DNA of 11,230 nt from Nitrospirota bacterium (GTDB lineage Bacteria > Nitrospirota > Nitrospiria > Nitrospirales > UBA8639): positions 1 to 11,230 of the forward strand of contig JAOUGQ010000086.1 in NCBI GenBank assembly GCA_029865515.1, given 5' to 3'. The position numbers and the translations under genes were made by a program. The notes beneath the pieces were generated by a model, which was not told the DNA's origin, did not search any database, and was given only the letters and a program-made list of their open reading frames with translations. Below are positions 1-7,395 of the stretch, in pieces. How positions within the stretch are numbered: position 1 is the first letter of the stretch; each line of letters starts with the position of its first letter.

Positions 1-1667
1 TGAATTTTTCGTTCCGTGGCCTTTAGCTGTTCCTGGAGCGCTCGCTCCTTTTGTCGAAACTGCTGCTCGGCTTCTTGTTGCAAGACTCGCAGAAGCGTGA
101 ATGGCCGTGAATATCCGGCACGACTTCTGACACTAATGAGATCATTGCTCCCAGTCAGATTATCCAGAGCGTTTGTCACAAACGTGCCATTGCCCGAGTT
201 GGGAATGCCAATCCGTTGTCCAAAAAAATTCTGGACCTGAACCCAAAACCGGTCCTGCAAGACATCCGTATCGGCCACTACAATCACATTGATGGCATCT
301 TTTGATTCCGTGAGATGAGCTTTGGTTAGGGCTTTTGGGTCCGGAGCCGCATCCGGATTCTCACCTCCATTGGCTGCGTCGTTGGGTTTCCCCTCCGGAA
401 AGGCCGTTTTCACGTTTCCTGTCACCCGGGCCGCTACGATAAACTTTTCTCCTTCCGGCCGATAATTGCTGAGCAATGCACTGACATCCGGCATAAATGA
501 CAGGCGGGATGCATCAATCTGCATCGCAGCTTCATCCGATTGAATCAGCGGCTCAAGCGCTGTGCCGACCTCACCTTTATTTCGAATAATTCCTGCAGAT
601 GCAACCGTGATTGATGGCACTTGAGCGGTCACGATATCTTTTTCGCTGAAATTTTCCTGACGGAAGTCAATCCATACTGGGTAATCCACCACCTGAAGGC
701 GGGCTTGCTGTTGGAATTGCACTTTCTTAGCCAACGGTAAATCTGCCAATACTTGGCCTTTCACCAGTTCAAGACCCCAGGCCTCAAATAACTTGGGCAT
801 ATCCGAATCCCGTGGACCCGGTCCTCCCATCGGATTCATGGGATTGCCGCCTCCGCTGTCCGATTCAGCAAGGGGATCCACAAAAATCATGGCATGCCCG
901 CCCCCTAAGATAAACTGATCGATGGCATAGAGAGTGGCTTCACTCAGGGATTTGGGATGCACAATCATTAACACACTGATTTCTTCAGGAATGGCCGCCG
1001 CAGTCGGTTCAATCTTTTTCACCTCAAACATTTGTTCGATATGGGAGTGAATGAGCCAGGGTTGGCTTCCTCCCCGCTGGGGCATAAACGGCATGGCCCC
1101 ACCTCCATCGATGGGTAAGGAACTTAGCAGCCCAAGGACTTTTTTCTTCGGATTGGCCAAGGTGTAAATCATCTTGGTCAGATCATATTCCAAGAACTCT
1201 TCCCGCTCGGGTTGGAAAAAGGGAATCACCTCCAACTCATCGGTCGAGCTGGTCCCGGCCAATCCAAAGTAAAACTGGGAGCTGCCATTATCCAACGGAA
1301 TACCCTGCAAACCATACGCCACCGCTCGATCTTCTTCTTCTGAGAATGGTTCGGGATCCATCACCTCCAAGTACAGCTGTCCTCCCGCGACTTGCGCGTA
1401 TTCCCCCAACATCTCTTGGACACGGGTAGCGTAACTTTTAATACCCGGCAAGCCGGTGGCCAGTTTTTGTGAGAGATAAAACCGCAGAGTGATGGGTTCC
1501 GTCAGATTCTTGAGAATATGTTTGGTGCCATCGGACAACGTATACAGTTGATGTTCTGTCAGGTCGAATCGTGCAGAACTGAATGCCGCGTTACTCATCA
1601 TGTTGAAGGCGCCGAACAGGACGGCCGCCATGATGAGGCCGCTTCCCGTGAGTAATTTCCTATTCAT
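1..1667 (-). CDS. GldG-like ABC auxiliary protein (ABC_transp_aux family), 3' end outside window
   Basis: This is the third component of a Gld-type ABC-2 system, a membrane-anchored protein with a large extracytoplasmic domain; its substrate is unknown. The frame stays open for 555 codons and leaves the window without a stop. One N-terminal membrane segment lies at about residues 7-27. The family-typical opening follows (RFDLTEHQLYTLSDGT, 33-48), then a region resembling the GldG/IFT52-like fold, including LGLLSSLPIDGG (178-189) and GGGHAMIFVDPLAE (255-268). Two low-complexity insertions are visible, Gly/Met/Pro-rich at about 271-285 and Asn/Ala/Pro-rich at about 427-444. The visible end (about 528-555) is Gln/Glu/Lys-rich and probably a coiled coil; family members usually finish with a second membrane helix, which would be off the edge. 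Two ATGs are adjacent: 1667 lies 5 bases after AGGAG (1673-1677), while 1670 is only 2 bases away, so 1667 is preferred. It follows the permease gene after 52 bases. Family assignment is confident; function is inferred from context. Confidence 0.85.
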   Translation of the reverse strand, partial: MNRKLLTGSGLIMAAVLFGAFNMMSNAAFSSARFDLTEHQLYTLSDGTKHILKNLTEPITLRFYLSQKLATGLPGIKSYATRVQEMLGEYAQVAGGQLYLEVMDPEPFSEEEDRAVAYGLQGIPLDNGSSQFYFGLAGTSSTDELEVIPFFQPEREEFLEYDLTKMIYTLANPKKKVLGLLSSLPIDGGGAMPFMPQRGGSQPWLIHSHIEQMFEVKKIEPTAAAIPEEISVLMIVHPKSLSEATLYAIDQFILGGGHAMIFVDPLAESDSGGGNPMNPMGGPGPRDSDMPKLFEAWGLELVKGQVLADLPLAKKVQFQQQARLQVVDYPVWIDFRQENFSEKDIVTAQVPSITVASAGIIRNKGEVGTALEPLIQSDEAAMQIDASRLSFMPDVSALLSNYRPEGEKFIVAARVTGNVKTAFPEGKPNDAANGGENPDAAPDPKALTKAHLTESKDAINVIVVADTDVLQDRFWVQVQNFFGQRIGIPNSGNGTFVTNALDNLTGSNDLISVRSRAGYSRPFTLLRVLQQEAEQQFRQKERALQEQLKATERKI

Positions 1668-1719
1668 CATCTCTCCTCACATCCAAAAGTTCACACAAGA
1701 ACATACACTATCTTTACCC

Positions 1720-2457
1720 TTATGATTCGGCCTTTTTCATTCCAATGACCGTGGCTGTTGCAAACAGCCAAAACGCGATAAGGGACAGGAAAAACAGGAT
1801 ATCCCGCAAATCCAACACGCCTTTGCTGATTGATTGGAAATGCGTCAGGAAACTGAATGAGCTGATGGCATTCAGGAGAAATTGTGGCGCCCACCCGCTA
1901 AACAGTTCCAGGACGAGAGGGAAACCGCTCAGGATAAAGCCCAGGCAAATGACCACGCTGATGACAAAGGCAATCACCTGGTTTTTTGTGAGAGCGGAGA
2001 TGCAGGAACCGATGGCTAAAAATCCCCCGGCCATCAGCAAGCTGCCGAGATAACTAGCGAGGATCACGCCATTATCCGGTTCACCTAACAGATTCACGGT
2101 GATCCACATGGGAAATGTCAGGGCCAAGGCGATGCCCGTGAAACACCATGCAGCCAGAAACTTTCCTGCAACGGCCTCCCACATGGTAACAGGCAAGGTT
2201 AGCAGAAGCTCAATGGTTCCGGAACGACGTTCCTCCGCCCATAAGCGCATGGCCAAGGCCGGGATCAACACAAGATAGAGCCAGGGGTGGAAATCAAAAA
2301 ACGGGACCAGGTCAGCTTGGCCCCGCGCAAAATAATTCCCAAGATAAAACGTGAAGGCTCCACTGAGTAGCAAAAAGATGACGATGAACACCGCCGCAAT
2401 GGGTGTGGCAAAATACCCGGCCAGTTCCCGTTTAAAAATCACTCGAATACGTCCCAC
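1720..2457 (-). CDS. ABC-2 type permease (GldF-like), inner membrane subunit
   Basis: This is the membrane subunit of the ABC system encoded by its two neighbours. It has 245 residues and about six hydrophobic segments (roughly 14-34, 57-70, 101-121, 134-155, 161-180, 219-239). Between the second and third lies the conserved cytoplasmic segment RLWAEERRSGTIELLLTLPV (71-90), typical of GldF-like ABC-2 permeases, where it is thought to contact the ATPase. It lacks an ATPase domain of its own and depends on the gene at 2619-3575. The open frame extends back to a GTG at 2475, but a near-perfect Shine-Dalgarno AAGGAGG (2462-2468) lies inside that extension. It sits 4 bases before the GTG at 2457, which gives MGRIRVIFKRELAG, so 2457 is chosen. 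A 161-base gap separates it from the upstream ATPase gene. Membrane subunit identity is confident; the transported substrate is unknown. Confidence 0.9.
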   Translation of the reverse strand: MGRIRVIFKRELAGYFATPIAAVFIVIFLLLSGAFTFYLGNYFARGQADLVPFFDFHPWLYLVLIPALAMRLWAEERRSGTIELLLTLPVTMWEAVAGKFLAAWCFTGIALALTFPMWITVNLLGEPDNGVILASYLGSLLMAGGFLAIGSCISALTKNQVIAFVISVVICLGFILSGFPLVLELFSGWAPQFLLNAISSFSFLTHFQSISKGVLDLRDILFFLSLIAFWLFATATVIGMKKAES

Positions 2458-2461
2458 AATT

Positions 2462-2468
2462 CCTCCTT
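2462..2468 (-). promoter_or_regulatory. Strong ribosome binding site that decides the permease start
   Basis: AAGGAGG on the minus strand lies 4 bases before the GTG at 2457. The longer frame starting at GTG 2475 would have this site inside its coding sequence, so the shorter protein is favoured. The stop codon of a 13-codon mini-ORF (TGA, 2468-2470) touches this site. Confidence 0.7.
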
Positions 2469-2514
2469 CACTCACAAATTCTTATTTCCGTTTCCTTTTT
2501 TTCAGTCATGTGCC

Positions 2515-2524
2515 TCTATATAGA
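2515..2524. repeat. Perfect 10-base palindrome in the ATPase-permease gap
   Basis: TCTATATAGA reads the same on both strands. It lies 58 bases upstream of the permease start, in the longest gap of the second module. It could be a -10-like element or a small operator. No convincing -35 box lies 16-18 bases upstream on the minus strand, so a promoter is not claimed. AT-rich 10-base palindromes also occur by chance. Confidence 0.25.
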
Positions 2525-2618
2525 CGATTGGCGATATTTCGCTTTTCAGGAATCTGATGAATCGGCTTCAAGCTGTCTCAGCGATCCATATTTCACTGTG
2601 TTCCTGCACCATACGCAG

Positions 2619-3575
2619 CTACGAGATCGTCTGCTTGGGAGTTGTTAACAACCGAAACACCTCATCCAACTGCCCTCGGTCGGGATACAGCTCCCTCACT
2701 TCCCATCTTTGTTCCCGGGCGTAATGTCCAATATCGGGAAGAATCCACTGGCCGTCATCGGGATAAATGCGAAATTGAACCAAGTCGCCATCCCGACCCT
2801 GCTCCTCAATTTTCTTGACCCCTTTCACCGTCATCAGATGATTGTGCGCGACCAAGGAATCCACACCGGCAATCGTGACCAGGACTGTATTGTGGGTAGG
2901 AGCTTTTCCCTCCAATTCCGCCGGAGTACCATCAGAGACCACTTTCCCTTTCGCAATGATCATCGCGCGGGAACACACCGCATGCACTTCCTCCAGGATA
3001 TGCGTGGACAGAATAATGGCCTTCTCCTGCGCCATGGCTCGAATCAGCGTTCGGACTTCGTGTTTTTGATTGGGGTCCAATCCATCGGTGGGCTCATCCA
3101 GGATCAAGACATCAGGGTCATGCAGGATTGCCTGAGCCAAGCCCACGCGGCGCTTAAATCCTTTCGACAAGGTTTCAATCGATTGGTTCAACACCGACTG
3201 TAAATTCACCTTTTCCACCGTTTCCGAAACCGTTCGCTTAAGCGTCGCCCCTTGATACCCTCGCATCTCCCCAATAAACGTGAGAAAGGAGGCAGGGGTC
3301 ATATCCTGATACGCCGGAGCTCCCTCTGGCAGGTAGCCTATTCGCTTTTTTGCTTCGATGGGTTCATCTTCGATATTGTGCCCGCAAATACGCACCGTAC
3401 CGCTCGTCGGAGTGAGAAAGCCGGTGATCATTTTCATGGTGGTAGATTTTCCTGCCCCATTCGGACCCAGGAACCCGAGAACTTCTCCCTTTTCCACGGT
3501 GAACGACACACCATCTACGGCCACAATCGGTCCAAATGTTTTTCGCAAGTTCTGAATTTCAACCATAGTTCCCAT
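2619..3575 (-). CDS. ABC transporter ATPase (GldA-like)
   Basis: This cytoplasmic nucleotide-binding subunit drives the adjacent ABC-2 permease. It has 318 residues with all ATPase motifs in order: Walker A GPNGAGKST (37-45), a Q-loop region GYLPEGAPAY (80-89), the signature LSKGFKRRVGLAQA (136-149), Walker B VLILDEPTDGLDP (156-168) and the switch histidine in LSTHILEE (189-196). Two motifs depart from the textbook form: the signature reads LSKGF, not LSGGQ, and the Q-loop position carries Glu. Both are common in the GldA-like branch and help place the protein there. About 95 residues follow the ATPase core (from about 225), ending in LYPDRGQLDEVFRLLT, a typical C-terminal extension ending that contains the D-E-V-F element. 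The ATG at 3575 follows GAGG with 5 bases between; an ATG at 3566 is the alternative. The gene starts 51 bases after batD with no terminator-like hairpin, so readthrough from the Bat genes is likely. Confidence 0.95.
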   Translation of the reverse strand: MGTMVEIQNLRKTFGPIVAVDGVSFTVEKGEVLGFLGPNGAGKSTTMKMITGFLTPTSGTVRICGHNIEDEPIEAKKRIGYLPEGAPAYQDMTPASFLTFIGEMRGYQGATLKRTVSETVEKVNLQSVLNQSIETLSKGFKRRVGLAQAILHDPDVLILDEPTDGLDPNQKHEVRTLIRAMAQEKAIILSTHILEEVHAVCSRAMIIAKGKVVSDGTPAELEGKAPTHNTVLVTIAGVDSLVAHNHLMTVKGVKKIEEQGRDGDLVQFRIYPDDGQWILPDIGHYAREQRWEVRELYPDRGQLDEVFRLLTTPKQTIS

Positions 3576-3626
3576 CGTACCCTCTTATCCCAAAAAGTTT
3601 TTCGAATTGATCTGCATCGCTGCGCC

Positions 3627-5474
3627 TCAGTCACCACTTGGTCGTATCGCCGCTTCTCCTTTGCCTCCATGGAGATACATCGGGGGCAGGTCATTCTTCT
3701 GTTGGTAAGTTTTCGACGGCTTGGCCGTCATGGCCGGTTTGACGGTTTCCCAAAATCGCCGACCATCCCATGGCTGTCGCCCTGGGGAGGTAGTATACAA
3801 GGTCCGATCAAGGTTCCAAATGGCCGCAGTGATCCCGGTATGATCCGGAACAGGCTGACTTAAGATATGCGCCACCATTCCCAGGCTCCAACAGGGACGT
3901 CCTTTTTGTTTGACGGAAGCCCACTGCAATAAGGCTGCTCGTGTTTTTTCCGCTGACTGTTCCAAGCAAGCGGCCTTCACGCCTTGTATGGCTTTCCGTT
4001 CCGACTCCAATTTCTCATCATCCTTCCCTGCCAGCGCTCTACCCTGTCCATGTCTCCTTTGCCGATCTCGCCACCAGGCCGCCAGCGTCACCAACCACAT
4101 CGCCAAGCAACCCCCTGCAATCCAGGGCCATGGGGCAGTCTCCCCCGAATCCGACATGGGAATCATACTTTGCGTTGAGGATTCCATCGCGTGTCGATCA
4201 CTACTTACCGGAGTGTCAGATAGGCTGGGAGAAGATGAAGCGACCGGTGATGACGATGCGGGTTGAAAAGTGCCTAGAACCGTGAGTGCCCTTGCGGGCA
4301 GGCGAGCGTCTTCCCATCGAGCAGTCTCAATATTCCACCAGGGAACATGAATGGCGGGGAGTGTCACCGTGCCAGGTTGTGTAGGCACCAACACGTACTT
4401 TTCTTCTCTGGACCCCAGCACCCAGGTCCCGTCAAAATCGGTTTGGGTTTTGGCTTTATCCGGATAGACCCTGACGATGGCTTGAGTGGGCAGTGTCAAT
4501 TCCGGCAGTTGTTCTCCTCGCTGACCTTTCGCGCGAATCACCACTGTTCGGGTCAGTGGGTCTCCCATCTGAAGCGTTTCGGTATCGGTCGACCACGTTT
4601 CCGTCAGAGTGAGCTCTTTCGCCGGCAACCAAAATCGCCCATTCAGATCCGATGGAAGATCTTTGACGGTGAGCAAAATTTTCGGACTTCGCCTGTGAAT
4701 GGAGCGTGAGGTTTGAAAGAGATCACCACCCAGTCTTCCCGGCTGATTCCCAAATAATTCTTCAAAGAGCGTCCCGCGTGTCCGTCCATCCTGCACCATG
4801 CCAGAAAAAAGGACGGGGGGAATGACATGGGCCCCGCTTTTTTGCGGTGTGATCACAATGCGCCGTTCAGTGATGTGATACCGACGCCCGTTTCGAGTCG
4901 ATTCGTATGAAACATCTTTTCCGACACGCTCCACGATTCCCCAATCAATTTCAGGTTCATCCAATCGGCCTTCCTGCACGGAGACCGCGCTGACCAACCG
5001 GAGCGTCAGCAGCACCTGTCCCTGAAGATGGGGAGCATGCGAATCCACTTCAGCTTCGAGAAAAATATCCCGACTGTCGTTCGGCTCGCTTGCTCGGGTC
5101 GGCTCGCTGACCGTCAACTGAACGGGGTCGCTTTGGTGAACACCCACACGAATGGGAGGAATGGTCAGAACCCCTGTCCGCTTCGGCGCAAGAGTTGCGA
5201 CCCATCGGATACGTGAAGTGGTTCGCATATTGATGATCGAGGTCTGTTGGCTTTGGGAAGTGCCTAACACATCGAAGTTTGCGTCTAAAACATGCCAATC
5301 CGGCGATTCTCTTGAGGAAGCCTTATCCGTCTCCACGATGAGCTGGAAGGTCTCATCCGCCATGACCGGATTTCGATCCACATAGGCTTTCACGGATTGG
5401 GCTGAAACGGGAATGGCCAGTCCCATGAATCCAAGGCTGACTCCCATCAACAATACCCATTTCATGGTTCTCAC
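3627..5474 (-). CDS. batD: BatD-like protein (BatD family), periplasmic with one membrane anchor
   Basis: This BatD-family member of the MoxR/Bat cluster probably acts as the large periplasmic partner of the VWA proteins BatA and BatB. Counting from the GTG start it has 615 residues. The parts are a signal peptide (about 1-26, ending IPVSAQ), a long beta-rich periplasmic part with the family-typical opening VKAYVDRNPVMADETFQLIV (28-47), a Ser/Pro-rich stretch (about 404-445), one membrane helix (about 449-467) and a cytoplasmic tail. The tail starts with basic residues (RDRQRRHGQGR) and contains a small helical region. The longest frame begins at TTG 5477. The GTG at 5474 sits 5 bases after GGAGG and overlaps the previous stop as GTGA, so it is preferred. 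The ATG at 5465 (MKWVLLMGVS) is a reasonable alternative and leaves the signal peptide intact. No enzymatic motif is seen, and the biochemical role of the family is unresolved. Confidence 0.9.
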   Translation of the reverse strand: MRTMKWVLLMGVSLGFMGLAIPVSAQSVKAYVDRNPVMADETFQLIVETDKASSRESPDWHVLDANFDVLGTSQSQQTSIINMRTTSRIRWVATLAPKRTGVLTIPPIRVGVHQSDPVQLTVSEPTRASEPNDSRDIFLEAEVDSHAPHLQGQVLLTLRLVSAVSVQEGRLDEPEIDWGIVERVGKDVSYESTRNGRRYHITERRIVITPQKSGAHVIPPVLFSGMVQDGRTRGTLFEELFGNQPGRLGGDLFQTSRSIHRRSPKILLTVKDLPSDLNGRFWLPAKELTLTETWSTDTETLQMGDPLTRTVVIRAKGQRGEQLPELTLPTQAIVRVYPDKAKTQTDFDGTWVLGSREEKYVLVPTQPGTVTLPAIHVPWWNIETARWEDARLPARALTVLGTFQPASSSPVASSSPSLSDTPVSSDRHAMESSTQSMIPMSDSGETAPWPWIAGGCLAMWLVTLAAWWRDRQRRHGQGRALAGKDDEKLESERKAIQGVKAACLEQSAEKTRAALLQWASVKQKGRPCWSLGMVAHILSQPVPDHTGITAAIWNLDRTLYTTSPGRQPWDGRRFWETVKPAMTAKPSKTYQQKNDLPPMYLHGGKGEAAIRPSGD

Positions 5475-7384
5475 CAACCCCTCCCCTGAGAAGGTATCGG
5501 TTTTCCGGACTCCACACGCCGTTGATGCTCCAATAGAAACTTGCGTCGCAATAATCCCCCGGGATCATCCGGAATACGGCGAAGCCATTGCTGAAGAGCC
5601 TGTTCGGACTTCTGCCTCTCTGCCTTCTGCTCAGCGGACGCCGTTGAAGCCACCTCTGGCTTTTCCCCCTGATCTCCAGACTTTTCCTCCATTGAAGATG
5701 CAGACGACATCGATTGTTTCGATTGATCGGCTTTTGAAGATTCCGGTTCTGGTGTTTCCCTCGCCAGACTTTTTCCGGAAGTGTTCTGATCGTTTTTTTC
5801 CGATTGGTTGTGATTCTCTGAAGGATCAGATGTTGTCCCAGTCAAACGTTCTGGTTCTTCTTGTTTCCCTTTTTGAGAGCCTCCTTTTTCTGGCTCGGAT
5901 TGCTCAGAAGTCGTATCAGAGCCATGAGCTGATTCTTTCCCCTCACTTCCGGCATCCTCCCCTGCATTCTTCTCTTTGGAAGAAGAATGTGATTGTTGGG
6001 AGTGTTGTCCCTCTTTTTTTGGGGAAGATTGTTTTTCCAAAAGTTTTTCGATGACTTCCATATTATGTCGGGCATCCGCGTGATGAGGCTCTTGTGTGAG
6101 GGCCGCTTGATACGACGCCACCGCTTCTTCATAGCGACCGAGGTTGGCCAAGGCATTGCCTCGATTGTAATGCCCTTCCGGCGTGTCCACGGTGGAGAAG
6201 GCTTCTTCAGCCTCCTGGTATTTCCCGGCCCGGTAATGAGCAATGCCCTTCCAACCCGGATCCTGAAACAACGCCGCCGCTTCTTCTGGAGCCTTCCGCT
6301 CCAACGCCCGAACCCCTTGTTGATCAGGACGGAACCAGAGATTCTCCCAGGAAAAGGCCTCGCTCACCTGAGGAATGAGCATAAAGGCCAACAGCATTCC
6401 CAGCCATCCCGTTCGAAATGCGGGCAAGGCCAACGCCAGGATCAGGAGGACAAACCACGGCCCTTCCTCTCGCCAGATGTCGGTGGTTCGTTGTTTGGAA
6501 GTTGAGGCAGATAAGATCGTAGGGGACACTCTCGAAGGAAGCACCAGATTGATATCCTGATCATCCACTGTCACGGTGGCATAACGCCCGCCTCCTGCTC
6601 TGGCCATAGCCTGAAGAGACGGCATATCTAATTTTGGGATAACAACGGATCCGTCCGGATCCTTCAGGAATCCCCCTGTTTCCGGAATGGGAGCCCCATC
6701 GACCGTCCCGACCCCAAGCACAGATATACGCCGCCCGTGACGTCGTAATGCTTCGACCACCTTCAATGTGGCAGGATCTCCCTCACCGTCAGTCAGAAGT
6801 AACAGATCTCCACCGGCATGCCCGACGTGTTCCAATAATTCCTGGGCCTTTCGCAAGGCGAGATCAGCACGGCTACCTTGAAGAGGCATGAGATCAGTCT
6901 CGAGAGATTGCACCAGAGTCACCATGGTATTGGCATCATCGGTAAGTGGCGAAACGACAAACGGTTCTCCAGCATAGACCACCAAGCCGGTTTGCCCTTC
7001 TTTCCGCGTTTTGAGAATATCCAGAACTTTGTGTTTCGCTCGAGTCAAACGTGAAGGAGCCACATCCTGCACATCCATTGAGCGGGACAAATCCAAGACC
7101 ATTACCAACGCCGATTCTGCCCGAAACACCGGCTGGGGCAATTGCGACCAGACGGGACCAGCCAGCGCAAAGACCGCCAATGTCCAACCTAACCCGAGAA
7201 GCACCAGCGGCATGCGACGCCTGGCTTCCTCCGTTCCCACCAGCAGGTGCGGAAGAAGATGCGCATCACACACGGATTCCCATGCTTGAGCCGTTGCTCC
7301 TCTCCTGGCTAGGAGCACGAAAAGCCCAAACAAGGGGACCAGTCCCCATAACCATTCCGGTCGCAGAAAATGAAACATGGACAT
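5471..7384 (-). CDS. batB: BatB-BatC fusion: VWA domain, TPR repeats, low-complexity linker and BatC C-terminal motif
   Basis: This 637-residue envelope protein joins what in other genomes are BatB and BatC. In order it has two membrane helices (about 12-26 and 59-77), a VWA domain (about 90-285), two more hydrophobic segments (about 308-322 and 325-340), TPR-like repeats (about 355-440, with HYNRGNALANLGRYEEAVAS at 405-424), a Ser/Glu/Lys/Gln-rich disordered stretch (about 450-594) and the BatC-type ending LRRIPDDPGGLLRRKFL (601-617). The VWA metal site is intact: DLSRSM (98-103) and LLTDGEGD (196-203). The Arg-rich loop between helices 1 and 2 suggests it faces the cytoplasm. The VWA and TPR parts would then be periplasmic, which is inference from charge. 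The ATG at 7384 has GAGG 9 bases upstream, overlapping the batA stop; the ATG at 7378 is also possible. It starts 11 bases after batA and overlaps batD by 4 bases. The fusion layout is known in other Bat operons. Confidence 0.93.
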   Translation of the reverse strand: MSMFHFLRPEWLWGLVPLFGLFVLLARRGATAQAWESVCDAHLLPHLLVGTEEARRRMPLVLLGLGWTLAVFALAGPVWSQLPQPVFRAESALVMVLDLSRSMDVQDVAPSRLTRAKHKVLDILKTRKEGQTGLVVYAGEPFVVSPLTDDANTMVTLVQSLETDLMPLQGSRADLALRKAQELLEHVGHAGGDLLLLTDGEGDPATLKVVEALRRHGRRISVLGVGTVDGAPIPETGGFLKDPDGSVVIPKLDMPSLQAMARAGGGRYATVTVDDQDINLVLPSRVSPTILSASTSKQRTTDIWREEGPWFVLLILALALPAFRTGWLGMLLAFMLIPQVSEAFSWENLWFRPDQQGVRALERKAPEEAAALFQDPGWKGIAHYRAGKYQEAEEAFSTVDTPEGHYNRGNALANLGRYEEAVASYQAALTQEPHHADARHNMEVIEKLLEKQSSPKKEGQHSQQSHSSSKEKNAGEDAGSEGKESAHGSDTTSEQSEPEKGGSQKGKQEEPERLTGTTSDPSENHNQSEKNDQNTSGKSLARETPEPESSKADQSKQSMSSASSMEEKSGDQGEKPEVASTASAEQKAERQKSEQALQQWLRRIPDDPGGLLRRKFLLEHQRRVESGKPIPSQGRGW

Positions 7385-7395
7385 CTATCTTATCC

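Noticed and set aside
3576..3626. Possible terminator between batD and the ABC ATPase (AAAAACTTTTT)
   Set aside because: The A and T runs have no room for a loop and there is no GC-rich stem, so it does not qualify as an intrinsic terminator.
3252..3863. 203-codon plus-strand frame
   Set aside because: It runs antisense across both the ABC ATPase start and the batD end, which are clearly real on the minus strand.
5413..6054. 213-codon plus-strand frame opposite the batB-batC fusion
   Set aside because: It lies antisense to the batB C-terminal half and its repetitive linker, where biased codons suppress stops. The protein has no recognisable domain and no ribosome site was identified.
5842..6243. 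133-codon minus-strand frame inside batB
   Set aside because: It is a different frame of the TPR and linker region, which already encodes recognisable TPR residues in the batB frame.
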